Notes: generated from the letters alone by a model not told the origin. 64,000 bases of DNA from Bathynomus jamesi (GCA_023014485.1 JAJOZX010000920.1:79501-143500), one strand, 5' to 3'. Shown: positions 1 through 10,059, counted from the stretch's first letter. Numbers and translations are program-made.

Positions 1-222
1 TATATACGTTAAACTGGTGGTAATTTATGTAAACTGTATTGCACTTTCTTACTTGTAATGAATTTCACTTTATAATTTATATGCACGGATTCACTGACAC
101 TTTATACACTCGGGTGTAAACAAAATAAACTGCCGAGTAGTTTATTCCCCTTTTTTATGGGTGTTAATACAGAGAGAGAGACAACACGTCCGTTCCCCAC
201 AAGGTACAAGCAAAAAAAAAAT
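1..222. other. no recognisable feature
   Basis: AT-rich sequence. I see no supported gene, SINE or transposon end here. Confidence 0.5.
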
Positions 223-252
223 ACACACAAACACACACACACACACACACAC
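223..252. repeat. (AC)n microsatellite
   Basis: A short, slightly interrupted AC dinucleotide run. A spurious Cys/Val frame on the other strand comes from it. Confidence 0.9.
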
Positions 253-281
253 TGTACCTCGTTAGGGTTCCGTGCGTCGGT

Positions 282-345
282 CTTCACACGAAGGTCAAGC
301 TGGTGGCCCGTCTTTAGTCCTGGCTTGGTGGAGGAGCGAGTTGCT
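282..345 (-). repeat. LINE C / SINE2 3'-end-like fragment
   Basis: The core CGAAGGTCAAGCT recurs near 14372 and 35838, and in reverse complement near 42886 and 59215. At 59.2 kb it lies in the presumed 3' UTR of a LINE C copy, and at 42.9 kb in the tail of SINE2. This is therefore probably an old 3'-end fragment of one of those families on the minus strand. The GC-rich, poly-G sequence that follows to about 400 is not explained. Confidence 0.4.
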
Positions 346-574
346 CTCTTGCGCTCTCCACCGTACATAGGCGTACGAGCCGGGGGGGGGGGGCTGAGGA
401 GGGGCTGAATTTGGGCAAACTGGCTCTGCATTCTGGCAAAATTTGAAAAATAATAGCTTGTAAAAGTTGGAGGAATGCTAGCTTTATATCATATTATAAA
501 TTCAGGATCAGAAAGTTATGAGATAATTTCATATTTTTATTTATTAGCTGTTATTAAGTACTTATTAAGCACAG

Positions 575-1463
575 ACTCTCGCTAGTAAGATCAACAAAGA
601 AATAAATGAGATTCGTTTTACAGTCAAGGAGGCCAGAGCACCAAGAAATGAACCATCCCGCCGATTGCAAGCACTCATCGGTGAATCATTTGATCCTGCA
701 TCTGTACAAACTCCAAAAGAACACCATCATGTCAATACATATTATTGGAGCCTCGACATACTGTAGTGATCGCAGAAATGAAATCGCGCTTTGAAGGAAA
801 TGATCAAGACATTTTATGTGCCTTAGGGCAGGGCTTCTCAAACTTTTTTCACTTGCGACCCCTTTGGATCAGACAAATTTTTTCGCGACCCTTCACTCAA
901 TGTCATAAAAGTAATAGGTACTAATACTGTATATTTATGAAAAAAAATAATATTTTCAAATGTTTCTGCGACCCCCAATAATATTTACGCGACCCCTAGT
1001 TTGAGAAGCGTGGCCTTAGGGGACATAGTTCTGAATGATTCTCCTTCTGATCACAACTTCAAAGTGGTATCAGATTTTTATCATGTTGACGAAGATCTAC
1101 TCGAAGTGGAGAAGAGCATGTATATAACTTCACTCGCTGAACATTCCAGCCCTCCGATGAAAACTGCGGCAGAAGTCGTCGAAAGTATGTTTCAGTATGG
1201 TCTAAATGAATTACTCCGTCTTTTCCGAGGTTGCAACCACCCTGGCATCAATTCCGGCCACTTTATGCTCAGCGGAAAGATCTTTCAGTGGACTGCGGCG
1301 CATGAAGACCTATCTCCGCACTATAATGGGACAAGAGCGTTTAAACAGTGTTGCTGTCTTAAACATTGAACGGGTGAATGCTAACAGAAGGATTGAAAAT
1401 GACATGGATAAAATGATCGACACTTTTGGTAGGCGAAAAGGGCGAGACAAATATTTTTCCTAA
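575..1463 (+). pseudogene. hAT transposase C-terminal half (broken)
   Basis: Read across frames, this encodes the C-terminal half of a ZMYM1/PKR-inhibitor-repressor-type hAT transposase. An early segment reads EINEIRFTVKEARAP, and after a 1-nt frameshift near 763 comes AEMKSRFEGNDQDILCALG. A 185-bp MITE then splits the frame. The reading resumes with DIVLNDSPSD and, after another frameshift near 1205, ends in the hAT dimerisation block SAERSFSGLRRMKTYLR with LNIERVNANRR. The final frame stops after RDKYFS at 1463. In this family the SAERSFS block carries the catalytic Glu and mediates dimerisation. No BED zinc finger or first catalytic Asp is visible, so this is an inactive relic. I am sure of the family, less so of the 5' limit. 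Confidence 0.8.
829..1013. mobile_element. hAT MITE (family B), 185 bp, inside hAT transposase
   Basis: The ends are CAGGGCTTCTCAAACT and AGTTTGAGAAGCGTGG, which are imperfect inverted repeats. The element is flanked by a perfect 8-bp duplication CCTTAGGG (821-828 and 1014-1021), the length made by hAT transposases. It has no coding capacity. It lies in the hAT remnant between the Gly and Asp codons of the ALG-DIV segment. A second copy in the opposite orientation is at 7641-7824. Confidence 0.9.
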
Positions 1464-1896
1464 GTTTTTCATAATTTTAGTTTGTAACTAGCAAGAAATT
1501 GAAATTGCTTATTTTGAGAATTTTTCCTTATGCAGGAAATGGCTTTCTTTCCATTGTTATACTGATGCGTTTTCTTTAATTTCTCAAAAGATATGTTGTT
1601 TCAACTTTCATTTTACATTGTGAGCACAATAGGTGCTACTAAATTTATTTAAGTTGTGTTGGCTCACAAGTTTTTATTATCTTTCTTATGCACGAATAAA
1701 ATATTTGATATAGTCTTATGCCCTATTAATCAAAATTAACTAAGTACTGGTAGGGATTAAAATACATCATGGAAGTTGCATAAAAAAAGAAAAATCATAC
1801 AATTAATTTGGCAAAGCATGACACGTATCCTCTGGTAATGTTTGTGCTTCTAATGGCCTGTTGGAGTGAGGGAGCCTGAGCCTGTGATGATCCTAA

Positions 1897-1899
<3 letters not shown>
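1464..1899. other. no recognisable feature
   Basis: AT-rich, possibly the 3' part of the hAT remnant. I could not find a matching terminal repeat. Confidence 0.4.
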
Positions 1900-1933
<34 letters not shown>

Positions 1934-1942
1934 ACACACACA
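1900..1942. repeat. (CA)n microsatellite
   Basis: A CA run with one break near 1932. It forms the (TG)n tail of the adjacent minus-strand SINE1. Confidence 0.9.
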
Positions 1943-2116
1943 CATTTCAACTGCAAACAACACACAGTATAATTAATGTAAAGAACGACGCTTGTGTAGA
2001 AGTGTTCCGCACAAGATGAGGAGGGAGAACGAGCAAATGAAAAATGAGGTACCCTACCTCCCAGGAATCGAACCCGGGATCATCCAATTACCGGTCGGAT
2101 ATGTTAACCACTACAC

Positions 2117-2120
<4 letters not shown>
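1943..2120 (-). repeat. SINE1, tRNA-derived, with tRNA head
   Basis: On the minus strand a tRNA-like head (GTGTAGTGGTTAACATATC as A box, GGTTCGATTCC as B box) is followed by a body of about 100 bp containing AAGCGTCGTTCTTTACATTA, and then a (TG)n tail. The head resembles tRNA-Gln or tRNA-Arg but cannot form the acceptor stem, so this is a SINE and not a tRNA gene. The A and B boxes are the internal RNA polymerase III promoter of such elements. Other copies are at 14.1, 43.4, 43.9 and 59.5 kb. Confidence 0.85.
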
Positions 2121-2181
<61 letters not shown>

Positions 2182-2197
2182 ACACACACACACACAG
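2121..2197. repeat. (TA)n(CA)n microsatellite
   Basis: About 58 bp of TA followed by about 18 bp of CA, directly abutting the SINE1 head. Confidence 0.9.
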
Positions 2198-2284
2198 TTA
2201 ATTACATTAACTATCTAACTTCGGGCATTCTTTGTTGTAACTTAAAAATTCGGGCAAATTTGTATCAGCCCCCCCAAAAAGATT

Positions 2285-3216
2285 AGGTGCCGTACGCCTA
2301 TGGCCAGGTACACCCGGCTCATCTGGTACCGTCCTGAGTCAGGCATCTAGTCTTCTCTTGAAGACCAACTTTGACCCCTGTAACGTTCCTGAGGTCCTTT
2401 GGAAGCTGTTTGAAAATTCTTGGCACCCTGACAACCAAGCTATTTTCCTTCAGAGTTGAAGAAGTCTCTTGTCGGGCCTGTAATTTGGGAACACTACACA
2501 TTCTGCCTTTCCTATTTTCCAGCGTTGTTTGGGTGGTAATTGGGTTTAGTTTGAGGTTTGGTACCAGTTCTTCGATCATTTTCCATATGTAGATTATGGT
2601 GTACACTGTACCTCTCTCCTCTTCTTTCCAGGGCGTACAGATTTAGTTTACGTAGTCTTTCCCAGTAGTTGAGTTCTTTGCAGCCATCAATCTTGGCTGT
2701 GGAATGTGTCTGCGTTTCTTCTAGTTTATTAATTTCTTCCTTTTTATATGGGTACGTCAAAACTGAGCAGTATTTAAGTTTTGGTATGATCAGTGTTCTC
2801 AGCAGGAGAATCATTATTGTCCTGTCCCTCCATTTAAACGTTCTTAGTACCTGTCCCGCGACTCTTTTTTGCTTTGTTTATCGCTATCTGATTTTGTGTC
2901 TCGAATTTGGCATCACCGGTCATTATTACCCCCAAGTCGACGGCTTTCGTGCTTCTCTGAATTTCTTGTTTATCTGGAGCATAATATGCAGTCTAAGTTC
3001 CTCATTTCTACCATATCTCAAGAGCTGAAATTTCTCGGTGTTAAATGTCATATTGTTGTCTTCTGACCATGTGTATATTTTGTTCGTGTCTCTTTGCAAG
3101 GCCTCCACTTCATTGGCATCACTGATTTTTCTGCTGATCTTTGTATCGTCCTCAAAGGATGTTACTATACTGTTGCTGTTTACTTCGCTGTCTATGTCTA
3201 TTATCATGATTATATA
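2285..3216 (-). pseudogene. LINE C reverse transcriptase, C-terminal part (CR1-like, broken)
   Basis: Minus-strand fragments in three frames are collinear with the C-terminal part of a non-LTR reverse transcriptase. In order they read TSFEDDTKISRKI (the catalytic A/V-DD motif with the Ala changed to Glu), NNMTFNTEKFQLLRYG, LLRTLIIPKLKYCSV, KIDGCKELNYWERL and NLKLNPITTQTTLENR, ending with the distal C-terminal domain. A better RT motif (FADDTKISRKI) is in the plus-strand relative at 57.6 kb. The upstream reverse transcriptase and endonuclease are absent, and the 5' end is cut by the Tc1-like transposon at 3217. It is clearly decayed. Confidence 0.8.
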
Positions 3217-4180
3217 AGCACACCGGACAAAAAATTAGTCACCCCTCTCAGAATGTACCTAATAACGTGTGACGGCGCCTCTGGCCTTGATAACCGCACG
3301 AATCCGGCGAGGCAGAGACTCTACGAGGTTGTGCATGTACTGAACATCGATTTGCTGCCACTCGTTCATCAGCCGGTCCCGAAGTTCCGCCAGAGTCCGT
3401 GGGTGTCTATTCCTGCGCTTCACTTTCTGTTTCCAGCCTGAACAACACCTTCGACGCATTCAGGATTAAAGGCTTCATTGGACCTGCGATGTACTCGTCG
3501 CCTCCCATCATTGGAGAACAAACAAAAACGGGACTCATCGGACCAAATTACACGTTTCCAATCTGCCGCAGTCCAGTTTTTGTGCCTCTGAGCCCATTTA
3601 TAACGTGCCAATTTGTGACTTGCTGTTAACAGCGGCCTCTTCCGTGGTACCCTGCTCCAGATGTCCATCGCATGCAGTTCTCGTCGCAATGTCCGTTCGG
3701 AAATTGGTCGCTGGAGAACCTCATTGGTTTCTTGGAGCAATTGTTCTCTGGTTTGAAAACGATTTGCAGTTACTAGACGAGAAACATGGCGGCGGCCCCT
3801 ATTGTCGAGAATTGTTTTCCGGCCACAGTTACGCCGTCGATTGTCAGTTGATTGCGAACTACACCACTCTTTGTAAACTCGCTGGACAGTACGCGTTGAC
3901 ACACCAACAAATTGGGCTACTTCAGACATTTTGTGTCCGTGGGCTCTGCCAAACACGATGGCTCCTTTTTGCCACTGAGTAACGTCTGCCTCACGACCCA
4001 TTTTGCAGACTATATCCAACACACACTTTGTTCTTCTTCACCTCACGAAACAGATCTGATCCTGTGTGCTACGTCACCGCTACTTGTCACTTACCAATGC
4101 TACATCAGCGCCCTCTGTGTGACCTTGAACTTCCTACTATCGGTGCTATTAGGGGTGACTAATTTTTTGTCCGGTGTGCT
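3217..4180 (-). mobile_element. Tc1-like transposon, internally deleted (964 bp)
   Basis: Inverted ends of about 30 bp start AGCACACCGGACAAAAAATT on the left and mirror this on the right (ATTTTTTGTCCGGTGTGCT). A TA dinucleotide lies on each side, the Tc1/mariner target duplication. It was inserted at the 5' edge of the LINE C fragment. The transposase is on the minus strand and has lost its middle. A (TA)n tract immediately right of the element was itself hit by the hAT transposon at 4202. Confidence 0.9.
3259..4001 (-). pseudogene. Tc1-type transposase, internally deleted
   Basis: The start chosen is MGREADVTQWQKG at 4001, just inside the terminal repeat. The N-terminal helix-turn-helix region reads KMSEVAQFVGVSTRTVQRVY and is followed by the second DNA-binding helix (SERTLRRELHAM). 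The first catalytic Asp is in VIWSDESRF. After NPECVEGVVQAGNRK the frame breaks and a second frame gives only the C-terminal tail (PRTLAELRDRLMNEWQQI to AVIKARGAVTRY). The segment that should hold the second Asp and the Glu, roughly 100 residues in this family, is missing. The protein cannot be catalytic. Confidence 0.88.
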
Positions 4181-4483
4181 TATATATATATATATATATA
4201 TCAGTGGCGACTCGTGACATTTTTGTTCAGGCATGCAATGTTATGGAATGGAAGAAAAACATCCGCCTAACCCTCTTGCCCAAACTTTGCATATTGTTTA
4301 CATAGAACTTAGCAAATTAAAGGTGTTTTACAAACTTTTGGGGACCTCTTTGAAGGAAAGTTCATTTAATGTTAGGCTTAAATATGCGAACAAAAAATTA
4401 GACATATTTATATATAGTAGTTACCGAATTGATCTAAAGAAAAAGATACAAATTTAAAATTTACCTTAAATAATTGTGAAGCA

Positions 4484-6354
4484 TTATTTGAATTGAAATT
4501 CTGCTCTCCTAGTTTTCCTGCAAAATTCTTCGATGACCAAATTGTAAAAGTACTCTCGATTCTCCATAAGCTTCTTGAGGAAATTTTTTTCAATTGAAAT
4601 TAAGGCAAGATTAGATAGCCTTTCTTCACTTTGGGAACTCCGTAAATAACTTTTAATTCTTTTAAGCGCAGAAAATGATCGCTCAACACTTGCTGTCGAT
4701 ATTGGTATAGTTAGAATCAAATTCGTCAATTTATATATTTCCTTAAGACCTTTGTGCATTTCGCTTTCCAGTAGATATTTTAGGAGCTCAGCAACATTCT
4801 TTTTGGCAAAAGATTTGTGCGAATATAAAACACACAATTCAGAACGGAGACGAGGAAACTCAAAAAATGAATTGTAGCTTCTTTTCAAAGATTCAAAAGC
4901 TCTCTCTGGGAAAGTAACATCATAGAACTCAAATTTTTTGCAATCTAAAAGCTCAATGAATTCCAATTTTTCCATTGAACTGAAACGCTCTTTCATTTGA
5001 AGAAGTATATTATCGAATATTTCATGAAATAGTTGACTCTACTTCTCTTGTGGAGAAAGACTCTGTTTCCTTTTACATACAGGTTCACCACATCTTTCTG
5101 TTATCAAGTCCCACATATCTGCAAATTTTGTATCCCTTATTTGTTTGATTTTTTTCATAGTGCTTTCAACGGTGATTGAGCTATACACAATATCCATAGA
5201 TTTTGTTTGCAGCACATTAAATAGATATTCAGTAAAAGGAAAAATTGAAGAAAATACTTCTAATAAAAAATTAAAATCGAAAGTATCGATACCAGCAAGC
5301 AATCCGCGTGCACTATTTTTGTTTTTTCATCAAATTTCTTTGGGTTTTCAAGAATGCTTTTTAAAAGATCTATTATATCTTCTTTATTTTCCTTAACTCT
5401 TTCAACTAGACGAGATGAATAGTTCCACCGCGTTGGAGCCAGTTTAGGGAAACGCTTTCCAACAACTTTGTCAAGCATTGAAGTTCGCTTAGTTGAACTG
5501 CTGAAAAATGATGACAAACTTCCTAATACTGAAAAAAAATTATTACATTCGGAAATTTCAGCGACAGCTTGGGATAAAACAAGGTTAAGTTTATGGGCGT
5601 AGCAGTGAAGAAAAATAGCCTCTGGTACAGTTTCTCTAATCTTTGTTTGTACTCCATTAAGATCGCTCCCCATAACAGCAGCACCGTCGTAGGTTTGAGC
5701 AACTAATTTTTTCAAACAGCCCAGTTCACCTAGTTGCCTTATAGATAAATCAGAAATCGCTCCTGCACTTCTATCATTGCTGACGTCATTGAATTTTATA
5801 AATCGTTCACAAATCTCTCCATGTTTATTAACATAACGAACAACAGTAGAGAGTTGAGAAAAACAGCTGACATCAGATGTTTCATCTAATAAAATCGCCA
5901 CATACATGCAGTCGATAAGCTCACGTTTTATTTGTTCTAACATAACTGCACTAATAGATTGAATTATGTCATTCTGAATAGCAGATGATGTTCCCTTAAA
6001 AACAGTCGCAGTTTTTAAATGGTTTTGAAGCTTTTCATCGAATTCTCCCATACAAAATACCAATTCAATATAGTTACCCCTATTGTCAGCGTTTTCTTCT
6101 TCATTGTGACCGCGAAATGCTAATTCTTGCATACCTAAAAAACATGTTATCCTAATCAAACGTTTCAAAATTTCTCGATTCTTATTAACTTCTTCGTTAT
6201 GTCTGGAAATGGCAACTGATTTCTGCTTGTCGAGTATTAAATCAATTCTTTCTGACTTTCCAAATGTTTTAAGATCAACAAATGCATTTATGTGAGCAAG
6301 AGATTTTTCATGGCGAAAATTGCAGTATGTAAATTGTTTAAATCGTCGTATCCA
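4484..6354 (-). pseudogene. hAT transposase, nearly complete (one frameshift, one stop)
   Basis: The protein has the ZMYM1-like hAT layout. The N-terminal region includes HEKSLAHINAF and EILKRLIRITCFLGMQELAF. The first catalytic Asp is in AILLDETSD and the second in AQTYDGAAVMGS. These are followed by the Cys/His motif HCYAHKLNLVL, the conserved Trp in PTRWNYS and, near the C terminus, STASVERSFSALKRIKSYLR with the catalytic Glu. Only two breaks are visible: a frameshift near 5280 and an in-frame TAG near 5040 just after SLSPQEK. About 620 residues can be followed. No clear BED finger is seen upstream of 6354, so the start is uncertain. The level of preservation suggests fairly recent activity. 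Confidence 0.88.
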
Positions 6355-6577
6355 CGACTAACAGAATTTGAATGCACCTATAAAACTGAATGCATGCCGT
6401 ATTATTTTCATTAATTAAAAAAAAATCAGAACAAAGCTTTTTAATTATTTTTAGTAAAAATATTAAGTAAATTTTCTAAGCATATTTTAAAACATATTGC
6501 CTTTTGAATTTAGCTATGAGGCTCAAAAAAAATCTTATGGATAGTGAGAAGTCTCCTTAAAAAATTGCCCAAGGCAA

Positions 6578-6741
6578 GGCGGTGTAAACAAAATCATGTC
6601 TTATTTCACTAGACAATTAAGAACATTTTTCTGTACCCAGACTGAATTAGTGAATGCTTTAGCTACAAGTATTTCGATCTGTGTACAGAAAAATGTTCTT
6701 AATTGTCTAATGAAATAAGACATAATTTTGTTTACACCGCC
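6578..6741. mobile_element. inverted-repeat element inside the hAT transposon (164 bp)
   Basis: Arms of about 58 bp start GGCGGTGTAAAC and end GTTTACACCGCC and match almost base for base. The flanks share CAA (6575-6577, 6742-6744), a possible 3-bp target duplication. It has no coding capacity. It could be a MITE of a 3-bp-target superfamily, or a foldback made within the hAT element. Confidence 0.65.
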
Positions 6742-6889
6742 CAATAGCCAGTACATGCGTGATTGAAGCCTTAGCCTATTTTTAGTTTCTGAAAATTATT
6801 TTTGTCAATTATAATCCTTACTTACATCTGAAAGAGAACATATTTAACGCGCATGCATTGCATGCGTTGCATTCATTAAGAAATCGCCA

Positions 6890-6892
<3 letters not shown>

Positions 6893-6960
<68 letters not shown>
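6893..6960. repeat. (AT)n(GT)n microsatellite
   Basis: The right-hand part of the AT tract split by the hAT insertion, continuing into about 40 bp of GT. Confidence 0.9.
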
Positions 6961-6963
<3 letters not shown>

Positions 6964-7260
6964 GTATGGTATGTATGTAATTTTTTTCCTCAAGTTTGGA
7001 CTAATTGGGAGAGACATCTGTCCGTATTTTAGAGTTTTCTGAATAAAAGAACGCGACTTATGGACTGCGTTGGGATTGGGCTTTGGAACGCTGTTTTCTG
7101 GCTATTTTTATATAAATTTGTTTATATTATCAGTGGATAGGATTTATTGCGAAATTGAAAAATTTATCGACAGAATAACAAATAACTTCATAACACGAAT
7201 AATAATAAAAATAAAAAATTCGAAAAAAAGTGCAAGTAATGAAAATACCAATATTGATGT
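6961..7260. other. no recognisable feature
   Basis: A 65-codon open frame at 7070-7267 has no recognisable similarity and looks fortuitous (Ile/Lys-rich). Confidence 0.4.
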
Positions 7261-7346
7261 TAAGTGAAGGTATAGAGAATCACTTTCATACCCTGATAGT
7301 CTATAGCTTAGATGACATACGAGACGGACTGATCAACAGTTTAGAC

Positions 7347-7632
7347 CAGGGGTGGGGAACCTGCGGCCTTTTGGGGTACTAGTTGCGGCCTTCTGCCTAC
7401 TTGCTGAATTTTTTATTTATTATAAAAACCCTCACGTATTATCAAGTTTGATTTAAAATTAGTAAATATGTAGATTGTAGACTAAAATATGACATTTTGT
7501 TGTACTGTATAGTGTATATGTTAAATACTCAGCATGCGGCCTAATAGGGTCTTGGTTAAATGAAATGCGGCCTAATAGGGTCTTGGTTTAATGAAATGCG
7601 GCCTTCCAATGAAAAAAGGTTCCCCACCCCTG
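7347..7632. mobile_element. hAT MITE (family A), 286 bp
   Basis: The ends are CAGGGGTGGGGAACCTG and GGTTCCCCACCCCTG, flanked by the 8-bp duplication GTTTAGAC (7339-7346 and 7633-7640). The GCGGCCTAATAGGGTCTTGG segment is internally repeated near 7535 and 7567. There is no coding capacity. The right-hand copy of the duplication is also the left flank of the next MITE. Confidence 0.93.
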
Positions 7633-7640
7633 GTTTAGAC

Positions 7641-7824
7641 CCACGCTTCTCAAACTAGGGGTCGCGTAAATATTATTGGGGGTCGCAGAAACATTTGAAA
7701 ATATTATTTTTTTCATAAATATACAGTGTTAGTACCTATTGCTTTTGTGACATTGAGTGAAGGGTCGTGAAAAAATTTGTCTGATCCACAGGGGTCGCAA
7801 GTGAAAAAAGTTTGAGAAGCCCTG
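7641..7824. mobile_element. hAT MITE (family B), 184 bp, inserted in the same target
   Basis: This is the reverse-orientation copy of the MITE at 829-1013, starting CCACGCTTCTCAAACT and ending AGTTTGAGAAGCCCTG. Its flanks are GTTTAGAC at 7633-7640 and 7825-7832. The same octamer therefore occurs three times around the two MITEs. Confidence 0.93.
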
Positions 7825-8084
7825 GTTTAGACAATTGGATTGTCTGAAAAAGTTTGAATTTTTGGTTCATTAGACTTTAATGAGAACGTCTTGTTACTTC
7901 CAGGACGTTCTAGATATTGTGGTAAGCGAACATTTGCGTAGCTGAGCATATTTGATATTTATGAAAATGAAAAGGTTCATTGGCAGACTAAAGTCCATAT
8001 GACAAATATTAACAATAAAATGACAGTTGACATACTAAGGATAGAAATATATACAGTAGATTAGAAATAATACAGTAATGTCGA

Positions 8085-8870
8085 AGTTAAGTGGAGCTAC
8101 ACATAGACGTTTTCGTACCATGAATTCCATAGCTTAGAACAGGGGTTCCCAAATTGTGTCTCGCGGAACACTTCTCACGGTATACAAGTGTTCCGCGGAA
8201 CACCAATTTGGGAACCCCTGGCTTAGAAGACAAACGGCAGGACTCGTGGATAGCTTGGATAATCGAGTTGGTTGATTTTTTAATTCTTTGAATTAGACTG
8301 TATTGAGCACGTCTTGTTACCTCCCGGAAGCTCGGGACATTGCGGTTAGCAAACATTTGCGAAGCTGAGCATCTCGGGAGATAATTTATGTAGGAGTCTA
8401 AAAGACCTGTTGTACAGCAAATTTAGAGTTCTTCCAGAACCTTTTTTATAATTCACCCGGAGTTGCTGTCCCTTTATATTACTGCAGAAAGTATGAAAGA
8501 GTGTCTTCAGCTTCATTTGTACAGAACCGAAAGTTCCTTATAGTTATATTCGCTTTAGCACAAAGGCTTCGAGATTGTTAAATTATATCCGAGTCATCAC
8601 TCAAGGAGCTGGTGATAGTTTGGCCCAAATACTCGTACATAAATTCTTGTACTTCCTCAATTACTTCACCTCTCATTTTAAACCTAATATCAGCTGGCTG
8701 ATTACAGCTTTTTGGATGGAAATACATAACCTTACTTTTTGTAACATTAAAAAGAATATCATGTTTCTGCGAATATAATTCGCAGATTTTTAGTAGCCGA
8801 TCCACACCTTTAACAGAGGGACTTATTAATACTATATCATTGGCATAAACTAAGTTAATATATATTATTA
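8085..8870 (-). pseudogene. LINE reverse transcriptase fragment (copy Y)
   Basis: On the minus strand the reading begins NLVYANDIVLISPS, in which the catalytic YADD motif has become YAND. It continues through LLKICELYSQKHDILFNVTKSKVMYFHPKS and EFMYEYLGQTITSSLSDD. Downstream, NVPSFREVTRRAQYSLIQRIKKS is the distal region. A 81-bp MITE splits it near the 3' end. The clade was not determined: the layout is that of non-LTR elements with a YADDIVL motif, different from LINEs A-C. It is decayed by stops and frameshifts. Confidence 0.72.
8140..8220. mobile_element. 81-bp palindromic hAT MITE
   Basis: The ends are CAGGGGTTCCCAAATTG and CAATTTGGGAACCCCTG, with a perfect 8-bp duplication GCTTAGAA (8132-8139 and 8221-8228). 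Inside is a second inverted pair (GTGTTCCGCGGAACAC-like). Almost the whole element is palindromic. It is among the smallest transposon-like units in the window. Confidence 0.93.
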
Positions 8871-8994
8871 GGAAGTATCATATTTATTACGTTTCTTTGC
8901 AGTTGCATATACAGTACATGAACAGTAGTGTTATAGGCTAATCCAAAATTTGGAGTCGGTTCGAAGTTTGGAGCATTCCCAATTTGAGGGCATA

Positions 8995-9425
8995 TATACA
9001 GAGTGGGTAAAAAAAAAGTGACCCCTTACAGGTAAACTGTCATTAAAAAAAGTAAGGGGACTAGAGCTTCCAAACTTCATAGATGCTTACCGTAGCATGT
9101 TGTTCGTCTTAATTGAAAAGTTGTTCAACGCAGCCCTCCAAACGTGGACGCCACTGATCAATACACCTGTTTACATATCGTTGAGACACCATCTCCCAGC
9201 CAAGCAGAATTCTTTCGCATAGTTCATCTGTCTCTCTTATATTGGTACTAGGGATGTAAACTTTGGACTTCAGGGCTTTCCAAACACCATAATCTAGTGG
9301 TGAAAGATCGGGGCTACTAGCCGGCCACATATTGGGTTCGATAAAATTCGGTGCTTCGTTTTCAAGGAATGTGACAGTTTGGCGTGCTGTGCTCTGTAAG
9401 CAGGGGCTCCATCTTGTTGGAAAGT
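8995..9425 (-). pseudogene. mariner-type transposase C-terminal fragment
   Basis: On the minus strand the second catalytic Asp is in QQDGAPAYRAQHAK (about 9375-9422). After a frameshift comes WPASSPDLSPLDYGVWKALKSKVY, which carries the third acidic position in SPDLSPLD, and then a normal C-terminal tail (RYVNRCIDQWRPRLEGCVEQLFN). The segment GGGTAAAAAAAAAGTGACCC near 9004 may be the degenerate right terminal repeat. The N-terminal DNA-binding half and the first Asp are missing. Its 5' edge runs into LINE C-like sequence at about 9430. Confidence 0.75.
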
Positions 9426-9735
9426 ATATCTTTCACTCTAACTATTTTTCAGTGTTGTTTGCATGGTTATTGGGTTCAATTTGAGGTTAGGTACCGGTTT
9501 TTCACGTATAAATTATGGTCGTCTTCTGTCCTCTCTGAATTACCCTTAATTAGGGCTTGTATTTCCCTATCGATATATCGATATTCTCCAGTTTTTGTTG
9601 TGTCGCTTTTCTGGTATTGTTTCGTGTGCAGTTAATTAACTTAGCAGCTACTCTCTTTCTTTTGCGGAATATCGTTCGCTTTTGCCTCTCAAAATAATTC
9701 CTCTTTCATTTAGGCTATGCTCTCGGAATAAATCT

Positions 9736-10059
9736 CTAAAAAATTATCAGCGTTGTTTCTTCCAAAGTAGTTAGCATTTCTTCGGTTGTTTTATCCTCTA
9801 CGACTGTTTTCCACTCTAATTGTGCCATATGGGTTCTGATTTCTTCCCAATTTATAGTCATGGACCTTAGGTTAAGAATCTCAAATTTGCTGCTTTCTTC
9901 AGTCCGAGTATTTTCTTTTAAGGTTGTCGCCATATTAGTTGATATCTCAATGATGATGTGGTCTGATATAATAGCAGTGGTTATTCTTATATCATCAGTT
10001 AAGTTCGTGGTGGTATTTTTTCTGGCGTTATCCATTATCTCCTGGGTTAACAAATTCAT
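9736..10059 (-). pseudogene. LINE endonuclease C-terminal fragment
   Basis: An open stretch of 107 codons containing SDHIIIEI (the SDH motif of apurinic-type LINE endonucleases, with the catalytic His) and then the usual link toward the reverse transcriptase (FEILNLRSMTINWEEI). The N-terminal catalytic motifs are not present. It lies upstream, in element orientation, of the LINE C-like C-terminal piece. Confidence 0.6.

Larger units (their letters stand above)
4202..6892 (-). mobile_element. hAT transposon, near full length (2691 bp)
   Basis: The ends are CAGTGGCGA and TCGCCACTG, flanked on both sides by (AT)n. An 8-bp duplication ATATATAT (4194-4201, 6893-6900) is compatible but not provable in a repeat. 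The element carries one large minus-strand transposase frame and a 164-bp inverted-repeat insertion at 6578-6741. It sits immediately beside the Tc1-like element, so it is the youngest layer of this stack. Confidence 0.88.
7261..7990 (-). pseudogene. LINE fragment, RT C-terminal region (copy X)
   Basis: At DNA level 7263-7346 plus 7833-7990 parallels 8085-8139 plus 8221-8400. Both contain the TCATTAGACT/AATTAGACTG region, the ACGTCTTGTTAC region and ACATTTGCGWAGCTGAGCAT. The latter encodes ML(S)-ANV-like sequence on the minus strand. This copy is thus a second, more decayed version of the 3' coding end of the same non-LTR element. Two MITEs at 7347-7824 interrupt it. Confidence 0.5.

Noticed and set aside
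3094..3441. Plus-strand frames across the LINE C and Tc1 region
   Set aside because: They are antisense shadows of the minus-strand reverse transcriptase and transposase.
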